Positions 7,856 to 16,504 of a DNA stretch of 64,000 bases are shown piece by piece. This stretch comes from Allopusillimonas lactea. GTDB lineage: Bacteria; Pseudomonadota; Gammaproteobacteria; Burkholderiales; Burkholderiaceae_B. The position numbers and the translations under genes are program-made. Location of the stretch: the NCBI RefSeq assembly GCF_021653995.1, contig NZ_JAJJOZ010000004.1, forward strand, positions 62,001-126,000, in the 5' to 3' direction. The notes under the pieces were generated by a model. That model searched no databases and was not told the origin of the DNA. It saw only the letters and a program-made list of their open reading frames with translations. How positions within the stretch are numbered: the first letter of the stretch is position 1; every line of letters begins with the position of its first letter.

Positions 7856-9580
7856 TCAGGCACGCTTGCGACGCGCGCCCAGCAGCTTCACCAACTCATC
7901 GAAAACCGCGTTATCCAAGCCCTCGGACAAATCCACCGCCAGCGATCGCGTGTAGTAAGGGCTGAGGTCCAGCCCCACACCCAGGCCGATGATCTCGATA
8001 CCCTGCTCGCGTTCCTGTTGGCGCACCACCGCACGCAGGTGATTGTCCAGATAGAACGCATCATTGGCGAGGTTGGTGGCGCTGTCCATGGGGCAGCCAT
8101 CTGAAATCACCAGCAGGATGCGGCGCCGGCGCTCACGGGCCAGCAAACGCTGGCAGGCCCATTGCACCGCCTCGCCATCCACGCCTTCGCGAAACAGATC
8201 GGGTTTCATCAGTGCGCAGATGCTGCGGCGGGCGCGGCGCCAGTCGGTGTCGGCGGCCTTGAACACTAAATGGCACAGCTCGTTCAAGCGCCCCGGGGCC
8301 GGCGGACGGCCTTGCGCCAGCCATTCGCGGCGCGCCCGACCGCCGTTCCAGGCGCGGGTGGTAAACCCAAGGATCTCGGTGGCAACGCCTGCCTGACCCA
8401 GCGCGCGCATCAGGACATCCAGCAACATCGCCACCGGCTCGCCATACTGCTTCATGGAGCCAGAGCAATCGACCAGAAAGCTTACGGCACAATCGGAGAC
8501 AGGTACATGGCGATCCTGCATGAACAGGCGCCGCTCGGTCGGAGAACTGACGAGCTGTGACAAGCGACGTCCATCAATCACCCCTTCTTCTTGCCCGAAA
8601 TTCCAGCCTTCGCGCTGCGGACGCGCCAGCACGGCCCGAAGCATGCGCGCCAGCCGACCCGTATTGATCCCCTGCTTGGCGACCCGGACGTCCAGCCGCT
8701 CGCGAAACTCGGCCAGCAGTGCCTGCCGCACCAGCGTATCGGCGGGCTGTTCCACATCGTGGCGACGCGTGAATACGCGGTATTGCCCGCGCGCGGCGCG
8801 AAACGCCATGCTCTCACCGCTTTGCACTGTCTGAAAGCCCACCTCCGGCGCATCATCGGCATCGAGCCAGAGAGAAAAACCGGCCTGCCGGCGCTTACGA
8901 GCGTCGGGCGGGCTGTCTTCGTATTCGGCCTGCACGCGCGCCGCGATCTCCCTCGCCACGGCCAGTGCGTGCTCGGCATATGCGCGCTGATCGTGGCGCA
9001 TCCGGCGCAGGCCGGCCAGATGCGCGCCCAGCGACGCGCCCAATGCAACGCGTGTGGGCTCAAGCAGGTCTTCGACATGTTCGGGCAGGCGCAGGCCGGT
9101 AAGCCGGCTCCAGGCCATCTGAGAGAACGTGAACAGCAAAATGCCGATGCTGGTTTCAGTGGCTCCCGAATCCAGGAAGGCCGCCGACCAGGCTTGATAG
9201 TGCCGCGCCATGTTATCGCGCACACCAGGCAGATGAGCAGGTGCCAGCGATTCAACTCGCAGTTGCTCCAGCCATTCGAACACCAGCCGGGCGATGGGCT
9301 CGGGCGGCGTCAGCTGCGCGTGCAGCGCCGCATCGGAATACAACATGCGCAGGGCCAAGCCGTCGGTCACACCGCGATGGGCCTCCAGCGCATCCAGCCC
9401 CGGCTGCGGGCGCAAATGCGGAGCGTATGCGGCAAGCGCCCGCTCGCCGTCATACACCCGCCCACCCTCGAAATGCAATGCGGGGCGACCCGTCAAAGCC
9501 CGCATGGTGGCCGCGGACCGCTCTTCGTACTGCTGGCGGCGCTGGCGCTCACGCGCGGCATTGAGCGCGGGCTGATTCAT
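7856..9580 (-). CDS. cobT: Cobaltochelatase-type subunit CobT (VWA domain)
   Basis: The 574-residue protein matches CobT of the aerobic cobalamin pathway. An N-terminal helical region is followed by a conserved block (LDVRVAKQGINTGRLARML, GWNFGQEEGVIDGRRL) and a C-terminal von Willebrand A domain. The MIDAS motif is intact (D371-C-S373-G-S375), with ILGFTTRAWNGG and VISDGCPMD after it. With CobS, CobT forms the AAA+ complex that drives CobN to insert cobalt into hydrogenobyrinate diamide. The long acidic linker common in CobT is almost absent here (about residues 219-265). No cobN is in the window. Confidence 0.85.
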   Translation of the reverse strand: MNQPALNAARERQRRQQYEERSAATMRALTGRPALHFEGGRVYDGERALAAYAPHLRPQPGLDALEAHRGVTDGLALRMLYSDAALHAQLTPPEPIARLVFEWLEQLRVESLAPAHLPGVRDNMARHYQAWSAAFLDSGATETSIGILLFTFSQMAWSRLTGLRLPEHVEDLLEPTRVALGASLGAHLAGLRRMRHDQRAYAEHALAVAREIAARVQAEYEDSPPDARKRRQAGFSLWLDADDAPEVGFQTVQSGESMAFRAARGQYRVFTRRHDVEQPADTLVRQALLAEFRERLDVRVAKQGINTGRLARMLRAVLARPQREGWNFGQEEGVIDGRRLSQLVSSPTERRLFMQDRHVPVSDCAVSFLVDCSGSMKQYGEPVAMLLDVLMRALGQAGVATEILGFTTRAWNGGRARREWLAQGRPPAPGRLNELCHLVFKAADTDWRRARRSICALMKPDLFREGVDGEAVQWACQRLLARERRRRILLVISDGCPMDSATNLANDAFYLDNHLRAVVRQQEREQGIEIIGLGVGLDLSPYYTRSLAVDLSEGLDNAVFDELVKLLGARRKRA

Positions 9581-9743
9581 GATGATGCCTCCTTGGCTCC
9601 CATTGGGCCATTGCGGGCCGTTCTTGCCATATCAAGCGTTCTGGATCTGCCAGGCTGGATCAACGCTGTTCGGATACATACAGGGCGTACTGTGCCGGCC
9701 CCTGCCCGCGCCATCTTGGTGGCGCCCACCTGCTGGCTTCTGC

Positions 9744-10742
9744 TCAGGCCACGGCCTGCTCTAAGCCAGGCAGATCCTCACCAAAGCAGCGTTGATAATA
9801 TTCAGCGACGATGCCGCGCTCGGCTTCATCGCACTTGTTCAGGAAAGAAAGCTGGAAAGCCAAGGCCTGATCACCAAAAATGCATGTGTTCTCGGCCCAG
9901 GTAATGACGGTGCGTGGGGACATCAACGTGCTCAGGTCGCCCACCTCAAAGCCCTTTCGGGTCAGGCCAGCCACTGCAATCATGGCCGCCACCATGGCCC
10001 GCCCGCGTTCGTCGTCCAGCGCGGGCACACGCCCGGCCACGATCGCCAGTTCGTGCTCGGGCGCCAGATAATTGAGCGTCGCCACGATATTCCAGCGATC
10101 AAGCTGGGCATGGTTGAGTAGTTGCGTGCCTTGGTACAGGCCGGTGGTGTTGCCCAGCCCCAGCGTATTGGCGGTGGCAAACAGCCGGAAGCCCGCATTC
10201 GGCGTGATAACCCGGTTCTGGTCCAGCAGCGTGAACCGCCCATCGCGTTCCAGGATGCGCTGGATCACGAACATGACATCGGGCCGGCCGGCATCGTATT
10301 CGTCCAGAATCAGCGCCACTGGCCGCTGCAAGGCCCAGGGAATGATGCCTTCCTGGAATTCTGTGACCTGCATGCCTTCGCGCAGCACAATGGCGTCACG
10401 GCCCACCAGATCCAACCGGCTGATGTGGCCATCAAGGTTGACGCGCACACAGGGCCAGTTGAGCCGTGCCGCCACCTGTTCGATATGGGTGGATTTGCCC
10501 GTGCCGTGCAGGCCCTGCACCAGCACGCGCCGATTGTGCGCAAAGCCCGCCAGGATGGCCATCGTGGCGGCGTGGTCGAAGCGGTAGGCAGTATCGATTT
10601 CCGGTACGTGCTCATCGCGTTCGATGTACGCCGGCACCTTCAGGCTGGTGTCCAGCCCAAACAGATCACGCACCGGTACTTGCTGCATAGCCGGCGCGGC
10701 GGTGCCCTGGGCGGCCATGGACGGAATGGGGGCGTGCTGCAT
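9744..10742 (-). CDS. cobS: Cobaltochelatase-type AAA+ ATPase subunit CobS
   Basis: The 332-residue MoxR-like AAA+ ATPase has Walker A at about 77-84 (GLHGTGKS), Walker B at about 144-150 (ALILDEYD), and the CobS-type N-terminus (VPVRDLFGLD...VPAYIERDEHVPEID). It would partner CobT in a ring that powers a CobN-type chelatase. It lies between iclR, 31 bases upstream, and cobT, 163 bases downstream with no gene in between. All three read on the minus strand, so a common transcript is likely. The family call is firm. Which metal or large subunit it serves is not shown by the sequence. Confidence 0.88.
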   Translation of the reverse strand: MQHAPIPSMAAQGTAAPAMQQVPVRDLFGLDTSLKVPAYIERDEHVPEIDTAYRFDHAATMAILAGFAHNRRVLVQGLHGTGKSTHIEQVAARLNWPCVRVNLDGHISRLDLVGRDAIVLREGMQVTEFQEGIIPWALQRPVALILDEYDAGRPDVMFVIQRILERDGRFTLLDQNRVITPNAGFRLFATANTLGLGNTTGLYQGTQLLNHAQLDRWNIVATLNYLAPEHELAIVAGRVPALDDERGRAMVAAMIAVAGLTRKGFEVGDLSTLMSPRTVITWAENTCIFGDQALAFQLSFLNKCDEAERGIVAEYYQRCFGEDLPGLEQAVA

Positions 10743-10773
10743 GAGTGTCTCCTTGATCTACGCCTTACGGGTG

Positions 10774-11598
10774 TCAGCCCGCCTGCGGATTGTCGTCGGG
10801 CGGATAATTGCCGGCTTCTATCCTGGCCAGCGCCTGAGCGGCCCGGCGCAGCGCGGGCAGGTGCTGCCGCGCTTTCTCGGCCGGCATGCGCATAATGGGC
10901 GCCTGGATGGCCACGGCCATATTGGATTTGCCCTGCGTGGACGGCACCGCCACGGCGATGCACAACAGCCCCGGCAAGAACTCTTCGTTGTCCATACCGT
11001 AACCGTTGCGACGCACGGCTTCTATCTCGGCCTCGACGGCCTCGGCAGAAGTAAGTGTCTTGTCGGTATAGCCGCTGAGCGTGGTGGCAGTGAGCAGCCG
11101 CCGCCGCTGCGAGGGCGTCATCTGCGCCATGAACAGCTTGCCGCTGGCAGAGCAATGCAACGGCACGCGCGAACCAGGATGCAGATAGAAGCGCAACGGG
11201 GCCAGCGTTTCCACCCGGTCGAGATACAATACCTCATCCCCCGAGCATGTGGTGATGTTGCAACTTTCGCCCACCTCTTCTACCAGCTGGCGCAGCACCG
11301 AATGCCGCGCGCCATGCACGGTATTGTTCAGCAGCAGGTTCTCGGCCATGCGCCGCAAACGCAACCCGCTGCTGTACTGGCGCCCGTCTCCGTCGCGCTG
11401 GATCATGCCTGCGCCTTCCAGCTGCTGCAGCATGCGGTGCAGTGTGGGCTTAGGCAGGCCCAGCTCCTCCACCAAGCCTTGCAGTGAAAAGTACTGGTCT
11501 TTCTGGGCAATGACCTCAAGCAGGGCGAACAGCCGCATCGTGGGCGTGTTGCCATCGATTTTCAATTCGCTTGATATTTCTTGTGGACGCGCTGCCAT
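10774..11598 (-). CDS. IclR-family transcriptional regulator
   Basis: The protein has 274 residues from the preferred start at 11598, with an alternative ATG six codons upstream at 11616. An N-terminal winged helix (SLQGLVEELGLPKPTLHRML) precedes the IclR effector domain, which contains LHCSASGKLFMAQM and DNEEFLPGLLCIAVAV. IclR proteins bind small organic acids and act as repressors or activators. The gene is first in line before cobS-cobT and divergent from thiO with a 56-base gap. The shorter start leaves a 19-bp inverted repeat (11609-11627) just upstream, which would suit autoregulation. The target and ligand are unknown. Confidence 0.88.
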   Translation of the reverse strand: MAARPQEISSELKIDGNTPTMRLFALLEVIAQKDQYFSLQGLVEELGLPKPTLHRMLQQLEGAGMIQRDGDGRQYSSGLRLRRMAENLLLNNTVHGARHSVLRQLVEEVGESCNITTCSGDEVLYLDRVETLAPLRFYLHPGSRVPLHCSASGKLFMAQMTPSQRRRLLTATTLSGYTDKTLTSAEAVEAEIEAVRRNGYGMDNEEFLPGLLCIAVAVPSTQGKSNMAVAIQAPIMRMPAEKARQHLPALRRAAQALARIEAGNYPPDDNPQAG

Positions 11599-11608
11599 GA
11601 TCGCTCTA

Positions 11609-11627
11609 TATTCCAATAATAGGAATA
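11609..11627. promoter_or_regulatory. Candidate IclR operator between iclR and thiO
   Basis: TATTCC-AATAATA-GGAATA is an exact 6-bp inverted repeat with a 7-base centre. It sits in the AT-rich 56-base gap between the divergent iclR and thiO starts. IclR-family operators are commonly short palindromes located like this. The link to this particular regulator is inference. Confidence 0.45.
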
Positions 11628-11654
11628 AATTGTACCGTTTTTTATAAAGTTTGG

Positions 11655-12734
11655 ATGAAAAAAATGAATATCGGTATTGCCGGCGCTGGTGTCCTGGGCC
11701 GTTTGCTTGCTTATTTGCTTACCCAACAGGGCCATGCTGTCAGCGTGTTCGATCCCGCCGACGGCCCGCAAGGCCGGGGCGCGGCCGGCTGGACGGCCGC
11801 CGGCATGCTCACGCCCACGGCCGAACTCGAATGCGCCAACAGCAACGTCTTCAGCCTGGGCGTGCGCTCGCTTGACCGTTGGGCGCAGATCATTCCCACG
11901 CTACCCGGGCAGGTGTCGTTCTCGCGCGAAGGCAGCCTGCTGCTGGCGCACCGGCAGGATACCGGCGCCGCCCAACGCACTGTCGGCCTGCTGGCCGAGA
12001 AGGCACCTCAAGCATATCGACCTGTGCGCATCGCTATCGATGAGCTGGCTCAGCTTGAACCCGACGTGCGCGGCCCCACTCAGGCCTGGCTGCTACCGCA
12101 CGAAGGGCTGCTCAATTCCGTCGAAACCATGCAGGGTCTGTACGAAGGCGCCCGCGGCGTGCAATGGCACTGGGGCAGCTCGATCGACCGCGTTCAACCC
12201 GGCCTCCTGGGCGTGGGCGATCAGGTGTGGGAATTCGACCACGTATTCGACGTGCGCGGCCTGGGCCAGCGCCTGCCGGGCGCACCCGATCTGGGCAACG
12301 AAATCTCCTGCCGCAATGTGCGCGGTGTGCGCGGCGAAATCTTCTGGCTGCATGCTCCAGGCGTGCGGCTGAACCGCCCGGTGCGCCTGCTGCACCCGCG
12401 TCATCGCGTATACGTGGTGCCACGGCGCGGCGACATCATCGTGGTGGGCGCCAGCGAAATCGAAAGCGAGGATCGCTCTCCCGTCTCTCTGCGCGGCACG
12501 GTAGAATTACTGGCGGCGGCGCACAGCATGATGCCGGCACTGCTCGAGGCACGCGTCGTGCACAGCGAAACCAATCTGCGTCCCGCCCTGGTCGACAACC
12601 TGCCCCGCATCGAGCAACAAGCCGGCCTTACACGCATCAACGGCCTGTTCCGCCACGGCTGGCTGATTGCCCCGGCAATCGCCGAAGACGCCATGGCCCA
12701 GGCTTTTTCCCACGATCCCCTGATCCGGGCATAG
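11655..12734 (+). CDS. thiO: Glycine oxidase ThiO
   Basis: ThiO is a DAO-family flavoenzyme of 359 residues that oxidises glycine to dehydroglycine (iminoacetate) for the thiazole ring of thiamine. The Rossmann motif IGIAGAGVLGRLLAYLL is at the N-terminus, followed by GWTAAGMLTP. Near the C-terminus are ETNLRPALVDNLPRIE and the GLFRHGWLIAPAIA segment typical of ThiO. The gene leads a compact thiO-thiS-thiG operon, with 7 bases to thiS. I looked for a TPP riboswitch upstream, but only 56 bases separate it from iclR and no thi-box is visible. Confidence 0.9.
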   Translation: MKKMNIGIAGAGVLGRLLAYLLTQQGHAVSVFDPADGPQGRGAAGWTAAGMLTPTAELECANSNVFSLGVRSLDRWAQIIPTLPGQVSFSREGSLLLAHRQDTGAAQRTVGLLAEKAPQAYRPVRIAIDELAQLEPDVRGPTQAWLLPHEGLLNSVETMQGLYEGARGVQWHWGSSIDRVQPGLLGVGDQVWEFDHVFDVRGLGQRLPGAPDLGNEISCRNVRGVRGEIFWLHAPGVRLNRPVRLLHPRHRVYVVPRRGDIIVVGASEIESEDRSPVSLRGTVELLAAAHSMMPALLEARVVHSETNLRPALVDNLPRIEQQAGLTRINGLFRHGWLIAPAIAEDAMAQAFSHDPLIRA

Positions 12735-12741
12735 CAAGACA

Positions 12742-12963
12742 GTGAGCACCATCGATATTCTTTTTAACGGCCAGCGGCATACGGTTGCCCAGGGCTTTAC
12801 GCTCGACGACGCCATGCGCGCCTTTGCGGCCCGCGCCATGCAAGACGGCGTACCCGTTGCCACTGCGGTCAACGGGCGTCATGTCGCCCGCCAGGCACGC
12901 GCAGATATCGTCCTCAACAACGATGACGCCGTCACCACGTTTGAACCCATCACCGGAGGCTGA
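12742..12963 (+). CDS. thiS: Sulfur carrier protein ThiS
   Basis: This 73-residue beta-grasp sulfur carrier ends in Gly-Gly (FEPITGG), the site that is adenylated and thiocarboxylated before sulfur is passed to ThiG. It starts with GTG at 12742, seven bases after the thiO stop, and ends six bases before thiG. It is slightly longer than the usual 65-67 residues. The thiocarboxylating enzymes (ThiF and a sulfurtransferase) are not in the window. Confidence 0.93.
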   Translation: MSTIDILFNGQRHTVAQGFTLDDAMRAFAARAMQDGVPVATAVNGRHVARQARADIVLNNDDAVTTFEPITGG

Positions 12964-12969
12964 ACCCAG

Positions 12970-13761
12970 ATGTCCTGGTCTATTGCCGGCGTAACGCTGG
13001 AAAGTCGTTTCTTCCTAGGCACTGCGGGCTATCCATCGCCCATGGTGCTCGAACAGGCCATCGAGGCATCGGGCGCCCAAGTTGTCACCGTCGGCCTCAA
13101 GCGCCAGATGGCGCAGCCAGGTGGTGACACGCAATCGGGCGGCCAGTCCTTCTTCAGGCTGATCCGCCAGAGCGGCGCACACCTGCTGCCCAACACCGCC
13201 GGCTGCCATACCGCCGCCGAAGCAATCGCACTGGCCCACATGGCGCGCGAGGTATTCGATACAAACTGGATCAAGCTCGAAGTCATCGGCGACCAGTACA
13301 CCTTGCAGCCCGATCCCTTTGAATTGGTGCAGGCCGCAACCGAGCTGATCAAGGCGGGCTTCGAGGTCTTTCCCTACTGTACGGATGATCTCGTCACCTG
13401 CCATCGCCTGCTCGATGCTGGCTGCCGCATCCTGATGCCCTGGGGCGCCCCGATCGGCTCGGGCCAGGGGCTGATCAACCCCTACGCCCTGCGCACCCTG
13501 CGCGACCGCATCACTGACGTGCCGCTCATCATCGATGCCGGCATCGGTTCGCCCATGGACGCCATGCAGGCCATGGAGCTGGGCTTTGACGGCGTACTGC
13601 TGAATTCCGCTGTCTCGCAGGCGCATGATCCGGTACTGATGGCCGAGGCCTTCAAGCTCGCAGTCGAAGGCGGCCGGAAAGCCTGGCAAGCCGGCATCAT
13701 GGCCGAGCAGGACATGGCCGTCGCCACCACTCCCGTCATCGGTCGTCCCTTCGTCTTGTAG
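12970..13761 (+). CDS. thiG: Thiazole synthase ThiG
   Basis: ThiG (263 residues, a TIM barrel) makes the thiamine thiazole phosphate from deoxyxylulose phosphate, dehydroglycine and ThiS thiocarboxylate. Diagnostic parts are FFLGTAGYPSP at the start, the Schiff-base lysine in NWIKLEVIGD, the phosphate-binding loop ILMPWGAPIGSGQG, and DAGIGSPMDAMQAMELGFDG. The gene is the last of thiO-thiS-thiG and is followed 17 bases later by a strong terminator. thiE and thiC are not in the window. Confidence 0.96.
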   Translation: MSWSIAGVTLESRFFLGTAGYPSPMVLEQAIEASGAQVVTVGLKRQMAQPGGDTQSGGQSFFRLIRQSGAHLLPNTAGCHTAAEAIALAHMAREVFDTNWIKLEVIGDQYTLQPDPFELVQAATELIKAGFEVFPYCTDDLVTCHRLLDAGCRILMPWGAPIGSGQGLINPYALRTLRDRITDVPLIIDAGIGSPMDAMQAMELGFDGVLLNSAVSQAHDPVLMAEAFKLAVEGGRKAWQAGIMAEQDMAVATTPVIGRPFVL

Positions 13762-13778
13762 CAGCCAAGCCCGGCATG

Positions 13779-13819
13779 AAAAAGCCGTCTCGCCGATCAA
13801 AGCGGCGAGACGGCTTTTT
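13779..13819. terminator. Strong bidirectional terminator after thiG
   Basis: A perfect 16-bp stem (AAAAAGCCGTCTCGCC at 13779-13794 with GGCGAGACGGCTTTTT at 13804-13819) and a 9-base loop has A and T tracts in both directions. It serves thiG on the plus strand and, 58 bases past its stop, the TonB receptor on the minus strand. Confidence 0.85.
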
Positions 13820-13876
13820 CTGAGTGCCTGAAGGTCCGGGCCCCGCAGGCGCGAACGCATTCCAGGGCCGATATCG

Positions 13877-16108
13877 CTACCAGCGATGGGTGTACGCAAC
13901 CCGAACTGTTGTCCCCGAGCCTGGCAGCCGGCTGGCGTTGTTGTTGCTGCGCATCAACTGGCTGTAGAGCGGGTGGTAATCGCGATTCAGGAGATTTTCC
14001 ACGCCCACCGAAATGCGGCTGTTTCGGTCCAGCTTGTAACTGCTGACCAAGTCGAGCAGTGTGTACCCGTGGGTATCCCGGCGCCCGAATGCGCCCCTAC
14101 CGTCGAGGCGGTAGTCTTTCGACGCGAACGAGACAAGCTGCAGCCGGTGCTGCCAGCGCTCGCTGGGGCGGTAATCGACATAGGCGCTCAATTTCAGGGG
14201 GGGTATGCGGTAGCCCGTCATGTCGCGGTAATCGGCGCTGCCCTGCGGGCGTTCCCGCCCTTGCATCCAGGCAACAGAACCGCCCCAACCCCAGCGTTCG
14301 TCCGCGGTCAGGTAATCCAGGCCGGCTTCGATGCCGCGGATGCGTTCGCGGTTGCGCTGCAGGGTTAGACCGAAATCCGTTGTCTGCACGGCACCCAGGT
14401 CGGACCACGACTGGAAGGCCGTGACGAAGGCAGACACCTCTGAAAACTGCCCGCGCCATCCCAGTTCGACAGTGCGGGTCTTGATGGGCTCGAGCGACGA
14501 GCTGCCGATGTCGAAACCCGGGCGTGCATTGCGTATCTGCAGGCCGACATCCGGCAGCTCGAACCCTTCGCTGTAAGACAGATGGACATCGTGTCCGCGA
14601 ACAGGCGTGTAGACCAGCCCCGCGTTGTAGCTCCACCCATGATAGCTGACGTTGCCGCCGCGCACGGACTGCGGCGAAGAGGCGCGCAATTGCGACAGCG
14701 GCTGGAAGTCGTCGAAGCTTACCGCAGCGCGATCGTAGCGGATGCCACCCTGTACGGCCCACGATGGGCTGAAGCGATGCTCGAGCTGTGCGAAGAGGCC
14801 GCCGCTCGTTGTCGTGACAGGAGGCATATAGGTCAGTTTCCCGGTCTTGCGATATACCAGCCCGCCGCTGGCATCGTATGCGCCCCCGTCGAAAATGTCG
14901 AGCGGCATATCGCTGCGCTCACGGCTCACATCACCGCCCCACGTCAACATCGTAGTACCGCTTCCGCCCAGCGGCGTCTTGATGGTCAGCCGGCCTCCGA
15001 GCACGCTGGAGTTTTGCTGGGCCTGGTCGACATGGTTGCCCCGCACACTGATGGCACGCGCGTCGAACGGTCCAAAGCGGGTGAACATGTCGCGGTAGTA
15101 GATTTGCGCGGCGAGCGTGCTGTCGCCCAGGGCACGATGCTCGTAATCGAGTGCCACCATCTGGTTGCGCAAGGCATTCTGGCGATCCAGTTCCAATCCG
15201 CGCAAGGGCCGCGCCGATACGCTCCCGGGTGGCAGTCGGGCGACGGCGGGGTCGGACACGTAGTCCGTATCCTGCTGGATGTCCTGGTAATTCACAGACA
15301 GTTGCAGGCGCTGGTCCGCATCCATGTTAAAGCCCAGTTTTCCGGCGACGCTGTAAGAGCGGGAGTCGGCCCAGTCGCCCTGACTTGGATCTGGCGCGAT
15401 CCGCCGCCCATGTGCGTCGAATGATGCGCCGGTCAGGCCCGCACCGACGTTCAGTGAATAATCCAGGGCGCCATTCGCGCCCGAAAAATAATGCTGCAGC
15501 TCGCCCCCCAGGCCTGCGGCGCCGGGATTGGTCAGCGACGAAGTACCCGACACCGTCGTCTCGGAGATGAATCCGCCTGTGGGTCGCCGCGTGCGGATGG
15601 AAATGATGCCTCCAGAAGCCTCGGCGCCATACAGCGCACTGCTGCCGCGCAGGATCTCGATTTCTTCGATATCGGCCATATTGATGCTGGCCAGCGTGCG
15701 GGACGCATTGCGGTTGGTATTCAGCGGGATCCCGTCAACGAGCACCAGCATGTTGCGGCCGCGCAAGGTCTGGCCGTAATCCGTTGCGGTGCGGCTTGCG
15801 TCGGACATGCCTGGTACGGCTTTGGCCAGGACGGTCGCGAGACTGTCCGATCCGCGTGACAGGACATCCAGCTGTTCTCGATCGAGGGTGAGTGTGGACT
15901 GCACCGGCGGCATGATCTGGTTGCCAATGCGGCTCGATACAGGAATCGGGGCGAGCGTCTGCACGTCCTGACCAGGGGCGGAGGAATCGGCATGGGCTGC
16001 GAGGGGCAGGAAGCCAGTGGCTGCGAGCGGGAGTATCAGGGCAGCGATGCGCCTGGGCATGGCCCGGGCGGCGCCTGGCGCATCTCCGGGAACGGAATAG
16101 GGTTGCAT
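13877..16108 (-). CDS. TonB-dependent outer-membrane receptor (siderophore/heme type)
   Basis: The protein has 743 residues from the ATG at 16108, chosen because AAGGTG precedes it and a signal peptide follows within 45 residues (RRIAALILPLAATGFLPLAA-HADS). The plug domain shows LATVLAKAVPGMS, GQTLRGRNMLVLVDGIPLN and IEEIEILRGSSALYGAEASG. The remainder is a 22-strand-type barrel ending in the aromatic YTHRW. It transports a bulky iron chelate, or possibly cobalamin, across the outer membrane with TonB energy. The sequence style is that of ferric siderophore receptors. There is no neighbouring siderophore, esterase or ABC gene to define the ligand. A Fur-like box lies upstream. Confidence 0.88.
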   Translation of the reverse strand: MQPYSVPGDAPGAARAMPRRIAALILPLAATGFLPLAAHADSSAPGQDVQTLAPIPVSSRIGNQIMPPVQSTLTLDREQLDVLSRGSDSLATVLAKAVPGMSDASRTATDYGQTLRGRNMLVLVDGIPLNTNRNASRTLASINMADIEEIEILRGSSALYGAEASGGIISIRTRRPTGGFISETTVSGTSSLTNPGAAGLGGELQHYFSGANGALDYSLNVGAGLTGASFDAHGRRIAPDPSQGDWADSRSYSVAGKLGFNMDADQRLQLSVNYQDIQQDTDYVSDPAVARLPPGSVSARPLRGLELDRQNALRNQMVALDYEHRALGDSTLAAQIYYRDMFTRFGPFDARAISVRGNHVDQAQQNSSVLGGRLTIKTPLGGSGTTMLTWGGDVSRERSDMPLDIFDGGAYDASGGLVYRKTGKLTYMPPVTTTSGGLFAQLEHRFSPSWAVQGGIRYDRAAVSFDDFQPLSQLRASSPQSVRGGNVSYHGWSYNAGLVYTPVRGHDVHLSYSEGFELPDVGLQIRNARPGFDIGSSSLEPIKTRTVELGWRGQFSEVSAFVTAFQSWSDLGAVQTTDFGLTLQRNRERIRGIEAGLDYLTADERWGWGGSVAWMQGRERPQGSADYRDMTGYRIPPLKLSAYVDYRPSERWQHRLQLVSFASKDYRLDGRGAFGRRDTHGYTLLDLVSSYKLDRNSRISVGVENLLNRDYHPLYSQLMRSNNNASRLPGSGTTVRVAYTHRW

Positions 16109-16268
16109 GAAAGCACCTTGTTGGTTGTCATGGATGAAAGAAACAGGACAAACCAACAAGCCGCGCGCACCAGGCGCGCAATCGCAGCAGCAATGACATG
16201 AGGGAGTGGTGTGCCGACAGCCGGGTTGGGAGCACCGGCTGCAAGCTGGGCTATATGAATAAAAATCT

Positions 16269-16283
16269 TAATAGTAATTATTG
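16269..16283. promoter_or_regulatory. Possible Fur box upstream of the TonB receptor
   Basis: TAATAGTAATTATTG agrees with the 15-bp Fur core TGATAATNATTATCA at 10 of 14 defined positions. It lies in an AT-rich stretch about 160 bases upstream of the receptor start. The rest of 16109-16504 has no convincing gene. Iron repression is the expected control for this receptor class. Confidence 0.4.
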
Positions 16284-16504
16284 TATTTTACATATAGAAG
16301 GTAGTGCTGTAGACACTCACATGTATGCATGCGGGCACGTCGATGCTTCTGTGCTTCGATGCTGTGTACCTTCCTGACGCAGCACGGCAGGGCAACATCG
16401 GACAGCAAGTGCGGAGTGTGCCGGCGACCTCTGCGGAGGTCTTGCCGAAGTCGTCGCCGGGCCGCTCGTTGCCTTCTTGCGCTGACAATGTTCGCCCTTG
16501 GCGA

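Noticed and set aside
11599..11654. TPP riboswitch in front of thiO
   Set aside because: The gap is only 56 bases and lacks the conserved thi-box elements.
16109..16330. Cobalamin riboswitch in front of the TonB receptor
   Set aside because: No B12-box or GCCACTG-type element is visible; the AT-rich Fur-like sequence is the better candidate.
16288..16488. Minus-strand frame of 66 residues upstream of the TonB receptor
   Set aside because: It has no recognisable domain or convincing start and overlaps the likely regulatory region.
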